A stretch of DNA of 64,000 bases from Chloroflexota bacterium (GCA_029782225.1 JAKOVF010000329.1:1-64000), one strand, 5' to 3'. Shown: positions 8,101-15,849, counted from the stretch's first letter. The notes: generated by a model not told the origin, from the sequence alone. Numbers and translations are program-made.

Positions 8101-8243
8101 AGCCGAAGCGCGATAAGCCGCCTAAAGTCTATAAGTGGACATGCGCCTATTGTGGAGAACCTTTTGAAACCACATCATACACGGCCCGCTATTGTAGCCA
8201 CGCCCACAGAACCCGCGCATACCGGGAGCGGCGCAGAGTGTGA
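7965..8243 (+). CDS. Zinc-ribbon reading frame, possibly expressed by -1 frameshift
   Basis: The frame reaches 92 aa if read from the ATG at 7965, which lies inside the preceding gene. Only its last third looks protein-like: CAYCGEPF...YCSHAHRTRAYRERR, a zinc ribbon of the kind seen in small phage and plasmid proteins. No start codon with a ribosome-binding site is visible close before this domain. It is either an independent overlapping gene from 7965 or the C-terminus of a frameshift fusion with the membrane protein through T-TTT-TTC at 7983-7989. Neither is proven. Confidence 0.5.
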   Translation: MAKGYPFFRQRAQAPGPTVRERTYYYFDFQRLRLRRIHRGQQPGIKPKRDKPPKVYKWTCAYCGEPFETTSYTARYCSHAHRTRAYRERRRV

Positions 8244-8306
8244 CAGTCAGAGTGTCACCCAAATCAGGCCGCACAGCCACGAAAAGACAGGAAAGGTACT
8301 TACACC

Positions 8307-8417
8307 ATGAAAACCGACTTTCTAACCACTATTTTCCTTGCCCGAAGCTATGGCCCTGCCTTTGTTTGGCAATGGGTTACTTGGAAGTTGGGCCGCTTAT
8401 GGCCCAAGCGCAAGTAG
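8307..8417 (+). CDS. Small hydrophobic/basic peptide (36 aa), unrecognised
   Basis: MKTDFLTTIFLARSYGPAF... ending PKRK, with two Trp-rich patches. An AGGAAAGG site precedes the ATG by about 10 nt. Possibly a short membrane-associated peptide; support is the ribosome-binding site and dense gene packing only. Confidence 0.4.
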   Translation: MKTDFLTTIFLARSYGPAFVWQWVTWKLGRLWPKRK

Positions 8418-8434
8418 CCGACACCCCCCACACA

Positions 8435-8470
8435 GCCGGGACGCGGGGCATCCGACCCCGCGCTCCCGGC
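8435..8470 (+). terminator. Strong GC-rich hairpin
   Basis: GCCGGGA-GCGGGG / CCCCGC-TCCCGGC stem with a 7-nt loop, followed by a weak A/T-rich tract. It probably ends the transcript of the preceding small genes, although the T-run is poor. Confidence 0.55.
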
Positions 8471-8531
8471 CATGTAATTATTAGCACAGATTTTCTAATC
8501 AAAATTTAATACACAAACGGCAAGGGTTGCT

Positions 8532-8692
8532 GTATACTAGCAGTAATCGAATAGCTTGTGGAGTTGAACAGACGGCCACCTTTGCCAATAGGCGAAAGCC
8601 CGGCGCGCTCCACATGGCAACAACTGAATATTTAGTGGAGTTTGCAAACGGCCACTTTTGCCTAACAAGGCAGGAGTGGCTGTTTTTTTTTT
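8532..8692 (+). ncRNA. Candidate small RNA with internal duplication
   Basis: The stretch between the hairpin at 8435 and the gene at 8770 has no convincing gene. It holds a TATACT box (8532-8537), then two similar segments, GTGGAGTT...ACGGCCACCTTTGCC (about 8559-8587) and GTGGAGTTTGC...ACGGCCACTTTTGCC (about 8635-8662), and ends in a strong terminator. A transcript of about 150 nt would fit. It could be a regulatory or antisense RNA of the element, or a leader. No known RNA family was recognised. Confidence 0.35.
8651..8692 (+). terminator. Rho-independent terminator
   Basis: GCCACT...GCCT-loop-AGGC...AGTGGC stem followed by a run of ten Ts. One of the strongest terminators in the window. 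Confidence 0.88.
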
Positions 8693-8713
8693 ACCAATCC
8701 TTTGCCAAAAAGT

Positions 8714-8759
8714 TTTGCCCGATTCGTTGGCGAAAGGATAAACCAACAAATCGGGCAAA
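8714..8759. promoter_or_regulatory. 17-bp inverted repeat at the start of the next gene
   Basis: Arms at 8714-8730 and 8743-8759 are complementary at 16 of 17 positions, with a 12-nt loop. The right arm overlaps the ribosome-binding region of the gene starting at 8770. It could be an operator, a translation-blocking hairpin, or a replication site. There is no T-run on the plus strand; on the minus strand it is followed by CTTTTT, so it could also terminate reverse transcripts. Confidence 0.6.
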
Positions 8760-8769
8760 GGAAAAGAAT

Positions 8770-9186
8770 ATGTACAAAAAGGATAACCCAACCCAAACCA
8801 AAGTACAAGTCAATGGCCGCACCATCGGCACAATCGAAGGCGGCATATTCAAAAAGACAATCAAAGGCAGTAAGCACATTCTCAGATGTTGCGGCATTGC
8901 CTTTAGTCTGGATGCCTTGCGTCAGGCCGCGCGTGTTGGCTTCACTGCTTTTGAAGTCACGGACAGGGAAACAGGCACAGTGTACACCGTTGACCGGGCC
9001 ACCTTCGAGACATACTCGGAGCCTGTCCACTTTGCGGGCTTCGATGCACAGCGCGCCTTATCGCTCCAGTATTGGGCCGTTTCATTGCCCCAAAAGTCAA
9101 AGACATTGAAAGCGGGCGAAGTCAGATACACCCGCGCCGCTAAACCGCGCGCCGCGTTGCGGCAGATTGATTTTTATTCCCGGTAG
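8770..9186 (+). CDS. Unrecognised element protein (138 aa)
   Basis: The start at 8770 is chosen because AAAGGAAAAG precedes the ATG and the sequence becomes protein-like there; the frame stays open upstream to 8527, but through the hairpins. The protein has a basic N-terminus, a compact alpha/beta-looking middle (GIFKKTIKGSKHILR, FEVTDRETGTVYTV) and a basic tail. No family recognised. The inverted repeat before it suggests regulated expression. Confidence 0.65.
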   Translation: MYKKDNPTQTKVQVNGRTIGTIEGGIFKKTIKGSKHILRCCGIAFSLDALRQAARVGFTAFEVTDRETGTVYTVDRATFETYSEPVHFAGFDAQRALSLQYWAVSLPQKSKTLKAGEVRYTRAAKPRAALRQIDFYSR

Positions 9187-9198
9187 TCATAGACAGCC

Positions 9199-10125
9199 AT
9201 GAAACCGAAACCCTCCCACTTTCCCGAACACGTGACATTTTACGACCTCATGGGCATTGAGGCCGCGCGCCGCGCGTCTGGAACTGGGGGAGGGTGGAGG
9301 CTGTACGTTTTCGCAAAGGCTTTAGACAAGACTGGACTCGGTAGTGTGGTCCGTGATGACCTGCGCGCCTTTATCCTTAGTCTAGGTGTCAACCCTCGCA
9401 CTTGTGAGCGATGGATTGCCGAAGCCCGAAACGCTGGACTTGTGACAGACTGGCAGAAACAAAGCGGCGAATGGATGTTAGCTCTTGTCAGCGCGGGCAG
9501 GGCTGGCTATGCCTTGCAATGCGTAAACGGCATAGGCCGGAAGGTTGAAATGGCGGCGCGTGACCTGGTACGCCCCGGCTGGAGGGCGCGCGTCTTTTCG
9601 GCATGGGAAAGTGGCAAGCAAATCAGCCGCGAGCAAATCCAAAAGGCTGTAAACGTATCTGTATCAACACAGCGGTATCGTGATTCCCAGGCAGGGACGA
9701 AACGACAACGCAATTATTCAAAGTCTGCAATCACAGCAGACAATCTTACAGGCATACAGGAGAACACGAACCACAAAGGCACATTTGCCACCCGTGACGG
9801 ATTCGTAGCTTGGCGATTGCCCGATACCAGGACAACGGCCCAGGCCGTCAAATTAGGCCGGGGCAGAGCGCGAAAGGCGAACAAAATCATTCGACAGTTG
9901 GCGACTGTACAACTTCAAAGCGGCTTGTCAAAAATGCGGCAGGCTTTTAGTGCTGAGGTTGAGAAACCGAATGACTTTATTCGCCTTTTCAATTCTACCC
10001 CTGATGAACGGAAGGCGACAGAGCGCAAACTATCACGCACCGATAGCCCAATCCGTGAGATATACGAGCGCGCCAGGGAAGCGAAATCCGGTTCGGTTAT
10101 CTGGAAACATTGCCCCTTGCGATAG
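9199..10125 (+). CDS. Probable DNA-binding protein; possible replication initiator
   Basis: 308 aa, 12 bp after the previous gene. Residues about 45-85 (AFILSLGVNPRTCERWIAEARNAGLV) look like a helix-turn-helix/winged-helix segment, and 150-180 is again basic and helical. The C-terminal 100 residues are Arg/Lys-rich. Its position and DNA-binding look suggest a plasmid-type replication initiator or element regulator, but no initiator motif (Walker box, HUH, rolling-circle Tyr) is visible, so the role is inferred from context only. Confidence 0.55.
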   Translation: MKPKPSHFPEHVTFYDLMGIEAARRASGTGGGWRLYVFAKALDKTGLGSVVRDDLRAFILSLGVNPRTCERWIAEARNAGLVTDWQKQSGEWMLALVSAGRAGYALQCVNGIGRKVEMAARDLVRPGWRARVFSAWESGKQISREQIQKAVNVSVSTQRYRDSQAGTKRQRNYSKSAITADNLTGIQENTNHKGTFATRDGFVAWRLPDTRTTAQAVKLGRGRARKANKIIRQLATVQLQSGLSKMRQAFSAEVEKPNDFIRLFNSTPDERKATERKLSRTDSPIREIYERAREAKSGSVIWKHCPLR

Positions 10126-10242
10126 GGGAAGGGAATACCTTGCACGATGAAAGATGATGCGACATTTATTGGCGGTACTAAATGCACTATATACCTTGTA
10201 TTTGCATTAGTTCTGCACAAGAATAGACACGGAAAATAAACT

Positions 10243-10515
10243 ATGAGCAATGACGATGACAAGCTAACGGCTGATGCAGTTTTGGAGTCGGCGCGGTACT
10301 TGTGGCCCTGTGTTTTGTGCGGCACGCCCACTAGACAGCGCGGGATATTCTTACCCAACAAACCAGGGCAACTCGGCGCGCCAAAAAATAAATACCGAAG
10401 GGTAATCTATGCTCTCTGTTTACAGCACCCGCGAAACAAGCAGACAGCAGAGGCCGTAGAGAATTACCTGTATTCCTTGCCGTCTGACGAACTGATAAAG
10501 ACACCCAGGCTGTAA
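10243..10515 (+). CDS. Small zinc-binding protein of the element
   Basis: 90 aa with CVLCG near residue 28 and CLQHP about 40 residues later, a probable zinc site of Cys-x2-Cys...Cys-x2-His type. GGAAAA precedes the ATG. First of a co-directional run of five genes to 12521. The upstream 117-bp gap contains an AT-rich dyad (TGCA...TATA...TGCA) that may be an operator. Function unknown. Confidence 0.6.
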   Translation: MSNDDDKLTADAVLESARYLWPCVLCGTPTRQRGIFLPNKPGQLGAPKNKYRRVIYALCLQHPRNKQTAEAVENYLYSLPSDELIKTPRL

Positions 10516-10539
10516 ATCTAACCATTGGAGGTACTGCTT

Positions 10540-10833
10540 ATGACAATTTCAGTGACAGCAATCACCACCGGCCACGCGGCCCCGGATGCAGGCTGGCGCG
10601 CACTTGCCGCCGCCGTCTACGCCCAGGCCATTCGTGATTTGGCCCAAGCCAAAGAAGATACCCAGCGGCTTGACGCTTTTCTGTGGCTCCTGTCAGAGGA
10701 TGCTCAAACCTTCCTCGATGCACTCGGCCACGAAAACGGGAATCCAGTGCGTATCTTTCAGAACCACAAGAAGATAGTACGACGAATTGCAAATTCAAAC
10801 ATGAAAGGAACCAGGAAACATGAACCAAAATAA
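10540..10833 (+). CDS. Small helical protein, unrecognised
   Basis: 97 aa from the ATG at 10540, chosen because GGAGG stands 8 nt before it; a TTG in the same frame at 10525 overlaps that site. The middle is Ala/Leu-rich and helical, the C-terminus basic. Its end overlaps the next gene by 14 nt, indicating translational coupling. Confidence 0.65.
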   Translation: MTISVTAITTGHAAPDAGWRALAAAVYAQAIRDLAQAKEDTQRLDAFLWLLSEDAQTFLDALGHENGNPVRIFQNHKKIVRRIANSNMKGTRKHEPK

Positions 10834-11287
10834 ATTCAGTGTAAGTGACTTGTTTGAAGGTCTGGACGATGAACAGGCCGACGAATTGACACGGCGTATC
10901 GTGCAGAGTGCCTACGAGGCCCGGCGCGCCATTGCGGACGCGCAGAAAGATGCACGTATCCGGGAATTGGAGTCCGAGGCCGAAACCCGCCAGCAGGCCC
11001 CGGCCAGGGAAGCCGAAGAAAAGCGGCTTGCCGATTTAGAGCGGGCCGAAGCCGAAGAAATCGCCAAATGGCGCGGCAACGCTGGCAAGGTGACGCGCAT
11101 TCGGCAGAAGTACCGGGACTTGCGAAATGCCCGCCCCGAATCGCCCGCAGAATCCGCCGAGCCTATAGACACGGCCACTCTGGAGCAGACATATCGCGAA
11201 GCATTGTCAAAAATCCCTAAAGGCAACGTGCGCGCCATTACCGAATTGAAGCGGCGATACCGCGCGCAAGGTCTGGATGTTTGGTAA
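10820..11287 (+). CDS. Coiled-coil protein of the element
   Basis: 155 aa. An acidic N-terminus (VSDLFEGLDDEQADEL) leads into a charged Ala/Glu/Arg-rich coiled coil (about 30-95) and a basic C-terminal helix (IPKGNVRAITELKRRYRAQG). The look resembles small phage or plasmid structural and DNA-associated proteins, but nothing specific was recognised. Overlaps the gene before it; GGAACCAGGAAAC precedes the ATG. Confidence 0.65.
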   Translation: MNQNKFSVSDLFEGLDDEQADELTRRIVQSAYEARRAIADAQKDARIRELESEAETRQQAPAREAEEKRLADLERAEAEEIAKWRGNAGKVTRIRQKYRDLRNARPESPAESAEPIDTATLEQTYREALSKIPKGNVRAITELKRRYRAQGLDVW

Positions 11288-11301
11288 CAGGAGCATAAAC
11301 C

Positions 11302-11973
11302 ATGAACACAACCACAAAACTTACTGAGAAAGAATTGACCGAATTGAAGCGTGATGCAGATTGGCAACGCCGACTGTTGAAACGGCTCAAAGACGAAGGC
11401 TTCAATCATGCACCGGTTGAAGAACTGGACGCGCTCCAGGATGTATTCAAACAACTGGACGAGGCCCGCGAAATTCAACGCACTGTAAACCCCGTCAGTG
11501 ATGAGAAACAGAAAACGCTTGAAGATGCCGTAGCCAAAGAAGCCTATCTTACTCAGGCCATTTCCCGGCTCATGGCAGAAACAAAGAAACGGGTAGAGCA
11601 GGAGGAGCGGCGCGCGCTGGAGAATGAAACGGAGATTTTCCGGCCTCACAAAGAAGCGATGGCCCAGGCCGATGAAGAAATCAGAAAGGCCCTCGCTGTG
11701 ATTGCCATAGCCTTGCGCAAACGCTGGAAGGCCATGCACCGGCTATCGGATGCAAGCGGGCTGATGGAGGAACTTAGCACCCGCCACCTGCCACAACGCC
11801 GACTCAAAATGCCCCCGTCCTGGCCCCGGCCATTTTTGACGGGCCACTTGCGCGGCTTCGATGAATTTGCGGGCGTATTCTTTGGCCGCGTGTCCGCTAT
11901 CTTCCGAAACGGCGATGGCGATATTGAAGGCGAAGAATTGGCGCGCCGTGTCTATGACAGGTTTTCAACATGA
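11302..11973 (+). CDS. Long coiled-coil protein of the element
   Basis: 223 aa, strongly charged coiled coil over about residues 8-145, then a Pro-rich stretch and a C-terminal segment (GFDEFAGVFFGRVSAIF). GGAG precedes the ATG. The stop overlaps the next start (ATGA at 11970-11973). Not recognised. Confidence 0.65.
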   Translation: MNTTTKLTEKELTELKRDADWQRRLLKRLKDEGFNHAPVEELDALQDVFKQLDEAREIQRTVNPVSDEKQKTLEDAVAKEAYLTQAISRLMAETKKRVEQEERRALENETEIFRPHKEAMAQADEEIRKALAVIAIALRKRWKAMHRLSDASGLMEELSTRHLPQRRLKMPPSWPRPFLTGHLRGFDEFAGVFFGRVSAIFRNGDGDIEGEELARRVYDRFST

Positions 11974-12521
11974 CAGACAAGCAATCACCCACACTTACAA
12001 CAATGACGATCAACGGCGAAGAAGTGCCGGTACTGGTTTACAGTACCGGCCTCATCAAACATGCCGAAACCGGACACTTCATCAAGCCGCCTGATGGGAC
12101 ATCCATCACCACTACTGAACGCGCCCGGGAGCTGGCCGCGCGCCGTAAAGAGCTTTCCAGGGAGCGGGCCATTGCAGGAATGACAGAGGGCGCGGGCCTG
12201 CCGCTGAATAAAGCAGGCTCCGGCGAAGAATGGCAGGCCGTTATCAGGCACGTTACTGAAACGCTGATGAAATCGGATAATCTTCGAGGACAAGGGGAAG
12301 TCCTGAGCAAACTAGGCCGCGCTACCGGGTATCTGTCCGAAGAAGATTTATTGCACGAAGATAAACCATTTTCCATCATGGAAACGCTAGGCCGTGAAGC
12401 TGTCCGCGCCTGGGTTGCGGAGCGGGTAGCGGCACGCAGAAAGGCAATGGACGATGAACTTGACGCGGAAGTGTCCGAGGTCAGAGTCTCGAAATCGGTT
12501 TACGATGGCGAAGGGGATTAG
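11970..12521 (+). CDS. Unrecognised element protein (183 aa)
   Basis: Translationally coupled to the preceding gene through ATGA. A beta-rich N-terminus (TTMTINGEEVPVLVYSTG) precedes HFIKPPDGTSITTTERARELAARRK, then a helical acidic C-terminus. The N-terminal pattern is the sort seen in phage-like structural or packaging accessories, which is only an impression. Last gene of the run; a terminator follows at 12665. Confidence 0.65.
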   Translation: MTDKQSPTLTTMTINGEEVPVLVYSTGLIKHAETGHFIKPPDGTSITTTERARELAARRKELSRERAIAGMTEGAGLPLNKAGSGEEWQAVIRHVTETLMKSDNLRGQGEVLSKLGRATGYLSEEDLLHEDKPFSIMETLGREAVRAWVAERVAARRKAMDDELDAEVSEVRVSKSVYDGEGD

Positions 12522-12664
12522 ACGGCGCATATATCCGAGTGCCACCACCCACACACCAACCAACAAACAGACACAACCCACGTACCCTACCACCACCACG
12601 AGCCGGGCCGAATTTTTACAGCGACAATCAGGCAGGCTCCGGGAATGGGGCAGGGGGAAGGGAC
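12522..12664. other. Non-coding stretch with CA/CCA-rich tract
   Basis: Between the last cargo gene and its terminator. It contains a purine-poor, CACC-rich tract (about 12540-12600) and nothing gene-like. From 12707 to 12805 a dyad ACGCACG...CGTGCGT (about 12729-12778) could be an operator upstream of the promoter at 12806. Confidence 0.5.
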
Positions 12665-12706
12665 AAAGGCCGATGAAGTGCAGACACCGCTTCTCGGCCT
12701 TTTTGT
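12665..12706 (+). terminator. Rho-independent terminator of the cargo operon
   Basis: AAAGGCCGA/TCGGCCT stem (12665-12673, 12694-12700) with a 20-nt loop, followed by TTTTTG. Confidence 0.8.
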
Positions 12707-12805
12707 TTGGCTCCAGGAAGGCCCAGGACGCACGCAAACGGGCCGGGCCGTGTTTTGACATGGCTAGAACGTGCGTGCTACTTTTGACGGCCCGAAAATT
12801 GGGAC

Positions 12806-12833
12806 TTGACAACGGGCTAAACATGGCTATAAT
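12806..12833 (+). promoter_or_regulatory. Near-perfect consensus sigma-70 promoter
   Basis: TTGACA (12806-12811), a 16-nt spacer and TATAAT (12828-12833): both hexamers match the consensus. It points to the second recombinase, with about 225 nt of leader between the expected transcript start and the ATG at 13065. Confidence 0.88.
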
Positions 12834-12866
12834 AGGTTGTGACAATGTACCTTATAACAACTGATT

Positions 12867-13004
12867 ATGATTAGCCTTATAGACAGGAAACGGGAGCCGA
12901 CAAACGGCTATGCTCGGGCGGTATTCATTCGGAACCGCGCGAACACTGCGGCCCGCATTCGGTGGAAGCTAAAGGGAGCGCGCACCAGCAGACGCGGACG
13001 GTAG
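12867..13004 (+). CDS. Possible small Arg-rich leader peptide (45 aa)
   Basis: An open frame starts about 27 nt after the expected transcription start and encodes MISLIDRKREP... with about 13 Arg/Lys in its second half. No ribosome-binding site is visible. It may be a small DNA-binding or leader peptide for the recombinase gene, or chance. Confidence 0.3.
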   Translation: MISLIDRKREPTNGYARAVFIRNRANTAARIRWKLKGARTSRRGR

Positions 13005-13064
13005 TTTGTCTACCGATACAGCCACCAACCCGGCCCCGTTTCCGAACCGGAAAGGACATGAAAC

Positions 13065-14033
13065 ATGAGCAGAAACACACTCACAAAACTGGACACCAAC
13101 CCTCGGCCCGTCATAGAGCGGCTATTGGAGGCCGACCCCCGACTTGTTTCAAAGCACACGACGCGCCAGTACAAGGCCGATTTATTCGGTTTCGAGACAT
13201 GGCGCGGCGACAGGCCCATTACTAAAACGCTTGTCGAAGAATACGCGGCCACGCTCCAGGCCGAAGGCAAAGCACCGCGCACGATAAATCAACGATTGGC
13301 CGCTATCCGATGGTATGCGCGCAAGGTGGCAGACTTGGCCGCTGATTATTCGGGCGATTCAGAATTGGCCGACTTGTACGCAAAGCAGGCCGCGCGGGTT
13401 GTCACCGTCCGGGATGTGAAAGGCGAAAGGCCGGAAAAGGGCCGTCACATCGAGCAGGGCGAATTATCCGCGCTGATGAAAGCCTGCACCGATGACGAAT
13501 CACCTGCTGGAATCCGTGACGCGGCTATTATTGCTCTTGCATGGGCTACGGGCTTGCGCCGGGATGAAATCGGAAATATAAAACTGACTGACATCACAAA
13601 CAAAACAGAGGATAGTTTAGACATTGTGATAGTTGGCAAGGGCGGCAAAGCACGCACAGCCTATGTCAATGACGGCGCATTTGCGGCCCTCATGGATTGG
13701 CTGGACGTGCGAGGCAGGGAGCCGGGTTATTTGTTTGTCGGTATCAATAAAGGCGGCAGGATTATAGGCGGCAGACTTTCGGGTGAAGCCTTGCGCAAGA
13801 TGCTGGACAAGCGAAGTGATGAAGCTGGATTGTCTGAACCGATTACTTGGCACGACTTCCGCCGCACGTTTGCCGGTAATTTGTGGGATGCGAAGATTGA
13901 CGGTGTAACGATTCAAAAACTAATGGGCCATGCTTCACAAAACCAAACCGCTAAATACGACAGACGGCCCGAAGCCGCACGCAGGCAGGCCGTCAAAGTG
14001 TTGCACGTGCCTTACAAGCGACGCGGGAAATGA
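13065..14033 (+). CDS. Second tyrosine recombinase
   Basis: 322 aa. An N-terminal SAM-like domain (about 30-95, TTRQYKADLFGFETWRG) precedes a catalytic domain with R165 (GLRRDE), K192 (GKGGKAR), H263-x-x-R266 (HDFR), H289 (MGHAS) and Y298 (AKYDR). All catalytic residues are present, so it should be active. GGAAAGGAC precedes the ATG. With a separate integrase at the left end, this protein could act in dimer resolution, inversion or excision. It is driven by the consensus promoter at 12806. Confidence 0.92.
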   Translation: MSRNTLTKLDTNPRPVIERLLEADPRLVSKHTTRQYKADLFGFETWRGDRPITKTLVEEYAATLQAEGKAPRTINQRLAAIRWYARKVADLAADYSGDSELADLYAKQAARVVTVRDVKGERPEKGRHIEQGELSALMKACTDDESPAGIRDAAIIALAWATGLRRDEIGNIKLTDITNKTEDSLDIVIVGKGGKARTAYVNDGAFAALMDWLDVRGREPGYLFVGINKGGRIIGGRLSGEALRKMLDKRSDEAGLSEPITWHDFRRTFAGNLWDAKIDGVTIQKLMGHASQNQTAKYDRRPEAARRQAVKVLHVPYKRRGK

Positions 14034-14056
14034 TGCCCCGCCCTGGAAAGGATGAT

Positions 14057-14206
14057 ATGGAATTCCCACACTTCGACTTTGTAATCGAGAAGATGACTAA
14101 GGCCCAGGCCGATGATTTATTAGATGTCATCATTGCCTATGTGGAATCCCTGGGCCTTGATATGGGCGGCGGATTTGTGATGGAGGCCGAGGACGAGCAA
14201 CGCTAG
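14057..14206 (+). CDS. Small acidic protein (49 aa)
   Basis: MEFPHFDFVIEKMTKAQADD..., preceded by GGAAAGG and 23 bp after the second recombinase. Acidic and helical. Its stop overlaps the 3' end of the convergent methyltransferase gene by 4 bp. Unrecognised; supported by the ribosome-binding site and tight spacing. Confidence 0.6.
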   Translation: MEFPHFDFVIEKMTKAQADDLLDVIIAYVESLGLDMGGGFVMEAEDEQR

Positions 14207-15849
14207 AGTAAGTTATCTTGTGTCGCGTCGTCTTTTCTCTTTACCTTTTCCGCCTGCTTGAATGTTTGGCCGGGCGCGGACTTCGGCATGTCTATCTGCT
14301 TGCCCTTTAGTAAATCTTCAACCGTCAGAATCTGGATCCGGGGGTAGTCCTTTTGCCACAAGTCCGAATGATAATAGCCCGCCGATACAGCCTGAGTAAC
14401 CATATCCCTGCTTGGCTCCTCCAGCGTGATAAATGCACCAATCGCCGCGTTTTCGTGCTTTACCACTCCTTCCAAGTCTCGAATATCGCCGCTTTTCACA
14501 TGGCCGCTCTTGACTTGAATAAGGGCGCGTTGAGTCTTACTCTTTTCGTCAATGAAGTTTATAACTCCGTCAATGCCTTTGTCAGAGCCTTTCTTACCCT
14601 CTCTCGATTCGCTTTCCCCGCCTAATGGCTTCGCCTGCACCAGGGACAAGGCCCACCACTGGAACTGATACCTATCATCCTTCGCCAGTTGCCGCGCCCC
14701 GCCCAGACTTTCAGGCTCACCGACTACAGCATAATCTTTCTTTTCCACAAGGCCGAAGGAATCTTTTAGCCGATACTTCATAAGCGAGATTGAAAGATGT
14801 GTAATGTCAATGCCTATCCATTTTCGTTTGAGTTTATGCGCGGCAACTATGGCAGTACCGCAACCGCAGAACGGGTCGAGGACGGTATCACCTTCATTGC
14901 TGGACGCTTGGATAATGCGCTCCAGGAGGGCCAAAGGCTTTTGAGTGGGATAGCCGAGGCGCTCTTGAGCCTGAGAATTGACTGGTGGAATATCATCCCA
15001 AACGGTTCCTAATGGAGTCCCTTCGGTTTCATCCAAATATCGCTTATATCTCGGCATTCCGGTACTGGTAAAAACAACTTTGCCTTCCGCCATCATCATG
15101 TCAATATGTTCTTGTGACATCCAATGTCGCCCACGTGGAGGGGCAATTATCTTATCCCCGAATCGTCTTTCTGGCCCGGCTCCCGCTCCATGCGCGGCAA
15201 CTAATTGATACCTTCGCCCATCGGAGTCGGTATTGCTATAGTGACTTTTGATGTAGCTTTCATCATGCGGTGCGCGCGGCGAATTCCATGTTGGTTTACT
15301 GCTTTTGGAATAATAATAAATTGAGTCGTGAATGTTGTTGTAATTCACGGGCCCGCCATGAGCGGCAGAACGTTTCCAAATAATCTCGCTACGGTAATTC
15401 TCTGCCCCAAAAATCGTATCTAGAACTATTTTCAAATAATGGCTTGCCGTTGGGTCACAATGTAAATAAATGCTACCAGTCGGTTTCAGGACGCGATGCA
15501 ATTCAATAAGCCGCGCCGTCATCATCACAAGATAGGCCATCATTTGATTAGTACCGATAAACTCACGCAACGAGCCAAGCATATTACAGACATTGACAGG
15601 CGCATTTTGAATCAGGCTATGGTAAGTGTTTTCCGCGTCCTGGCCCCAATGCCATGTGTCACCGAATGCCATTATTTGCGCTTCGGATTCTCTCCCGCTT
15701 TCCTCTTTGAAAAGCACATTGTAAGAACGATTGGAATTGAACGGCGGGTCAAGATATATCAAGTCCACACTTTCCGCCGGGACATGCTCCCGCAAAATAT
15801 CCAGATTATCCCCATAAAAGAGCGTGTTTTTTGTAATCGGCTTCGGCAT
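14203..15849 (-). CDS. DNA methyltransferase fused to a PD-(D/E)XK-like nuclease domain
   Basis: 548 aa. The methyltransferase half has the beta-class order: catalytic motif DPPFN (34-38) precedes the AdoMet motif DPFCGCGT (325-332); the long gap would hold the target-recognition region. DPPF fits N6-adenine or N4-cytosine methylation. Residues about 395-515 look like an Mrr/PD-(D/E)XK domain: GIDG (425-428) and QVK (445-447), spaced as in restriction endonucleases. Methylation and cleavage could therefore be in one chain, a compact restriction-modification cargo that favours retention of the element. GAAGGAG precedes the ATG. It is the only minus-strand gene of the element. Confidence 0.85.
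   Translation of the reverse strand: MPKPITKNTLFYGDNLDILREHVPAESVDLIYLDPPFNSNRSYNVLFKEESGRESEAQIMAFGDTWHWGQDAENTYHSLIQNAPVNVCNMLGSLREFIGTNQMMAYLVMMTARLIELHRVLKPTGSIYLHCDPTASHYLKIVLDTIFGAENYRSEIIWKRSAAHGGPVNYNNIHDSIYYYSKSSKPTWNSPRAPHDESYIKSHYSNTDSDGRRYQLVAAHGAGAGPERRFGDKIIAPPRGRHWMSQEHIDMMMAEGKVVFTSTGMPRYKRYLDETEGTPLGTVWDDIPPVNSQAQERLGYPTQKPLALLERIIQASSNEGDTVLDPFCGCGTAIVAAHKLKRKWIGIDITHLSISLMKYRLKDSFGLVEKKDYAVVGEPESLGGARQLAKDDRYQFQWWALSLVQAKPLGGESESREGKKGSDKGIDGVINFIDEKSKTQRALIQVKSGHVKSGDIRDLEGVVKHENAAIGAFITLEEPSRDMVTQAVSAGYYHSDLWQKDYPRIQILTVEDLLKGKQIDMPKSAPGQTFKQAEKVKRKDDATQDNLL

Noticed and set aside
8240-8509. An 89-codon open frame downstream of the zinc ribbon
   Set aside because: It runs through the strong hairpin at 8435, has no ribosome-binding site, and the better-supported 36-aa gene with AGGAAAGG lies in another frame over the same bases.
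10147-10239. A 30-codon frame (MKDDATFIGG...) between two element genes
   Set aside because: No ribosome-binding site and it covers an AT-rich dyad that looks regulatory; too little support to call a gene.
12540-12600. CRISPR-like or satellite repeats in the CACC-rich tract
   Set aside because: It is a low-complexity stretch without regular repeat-spacer units. No CRISPR array was seen anywhere in the window.
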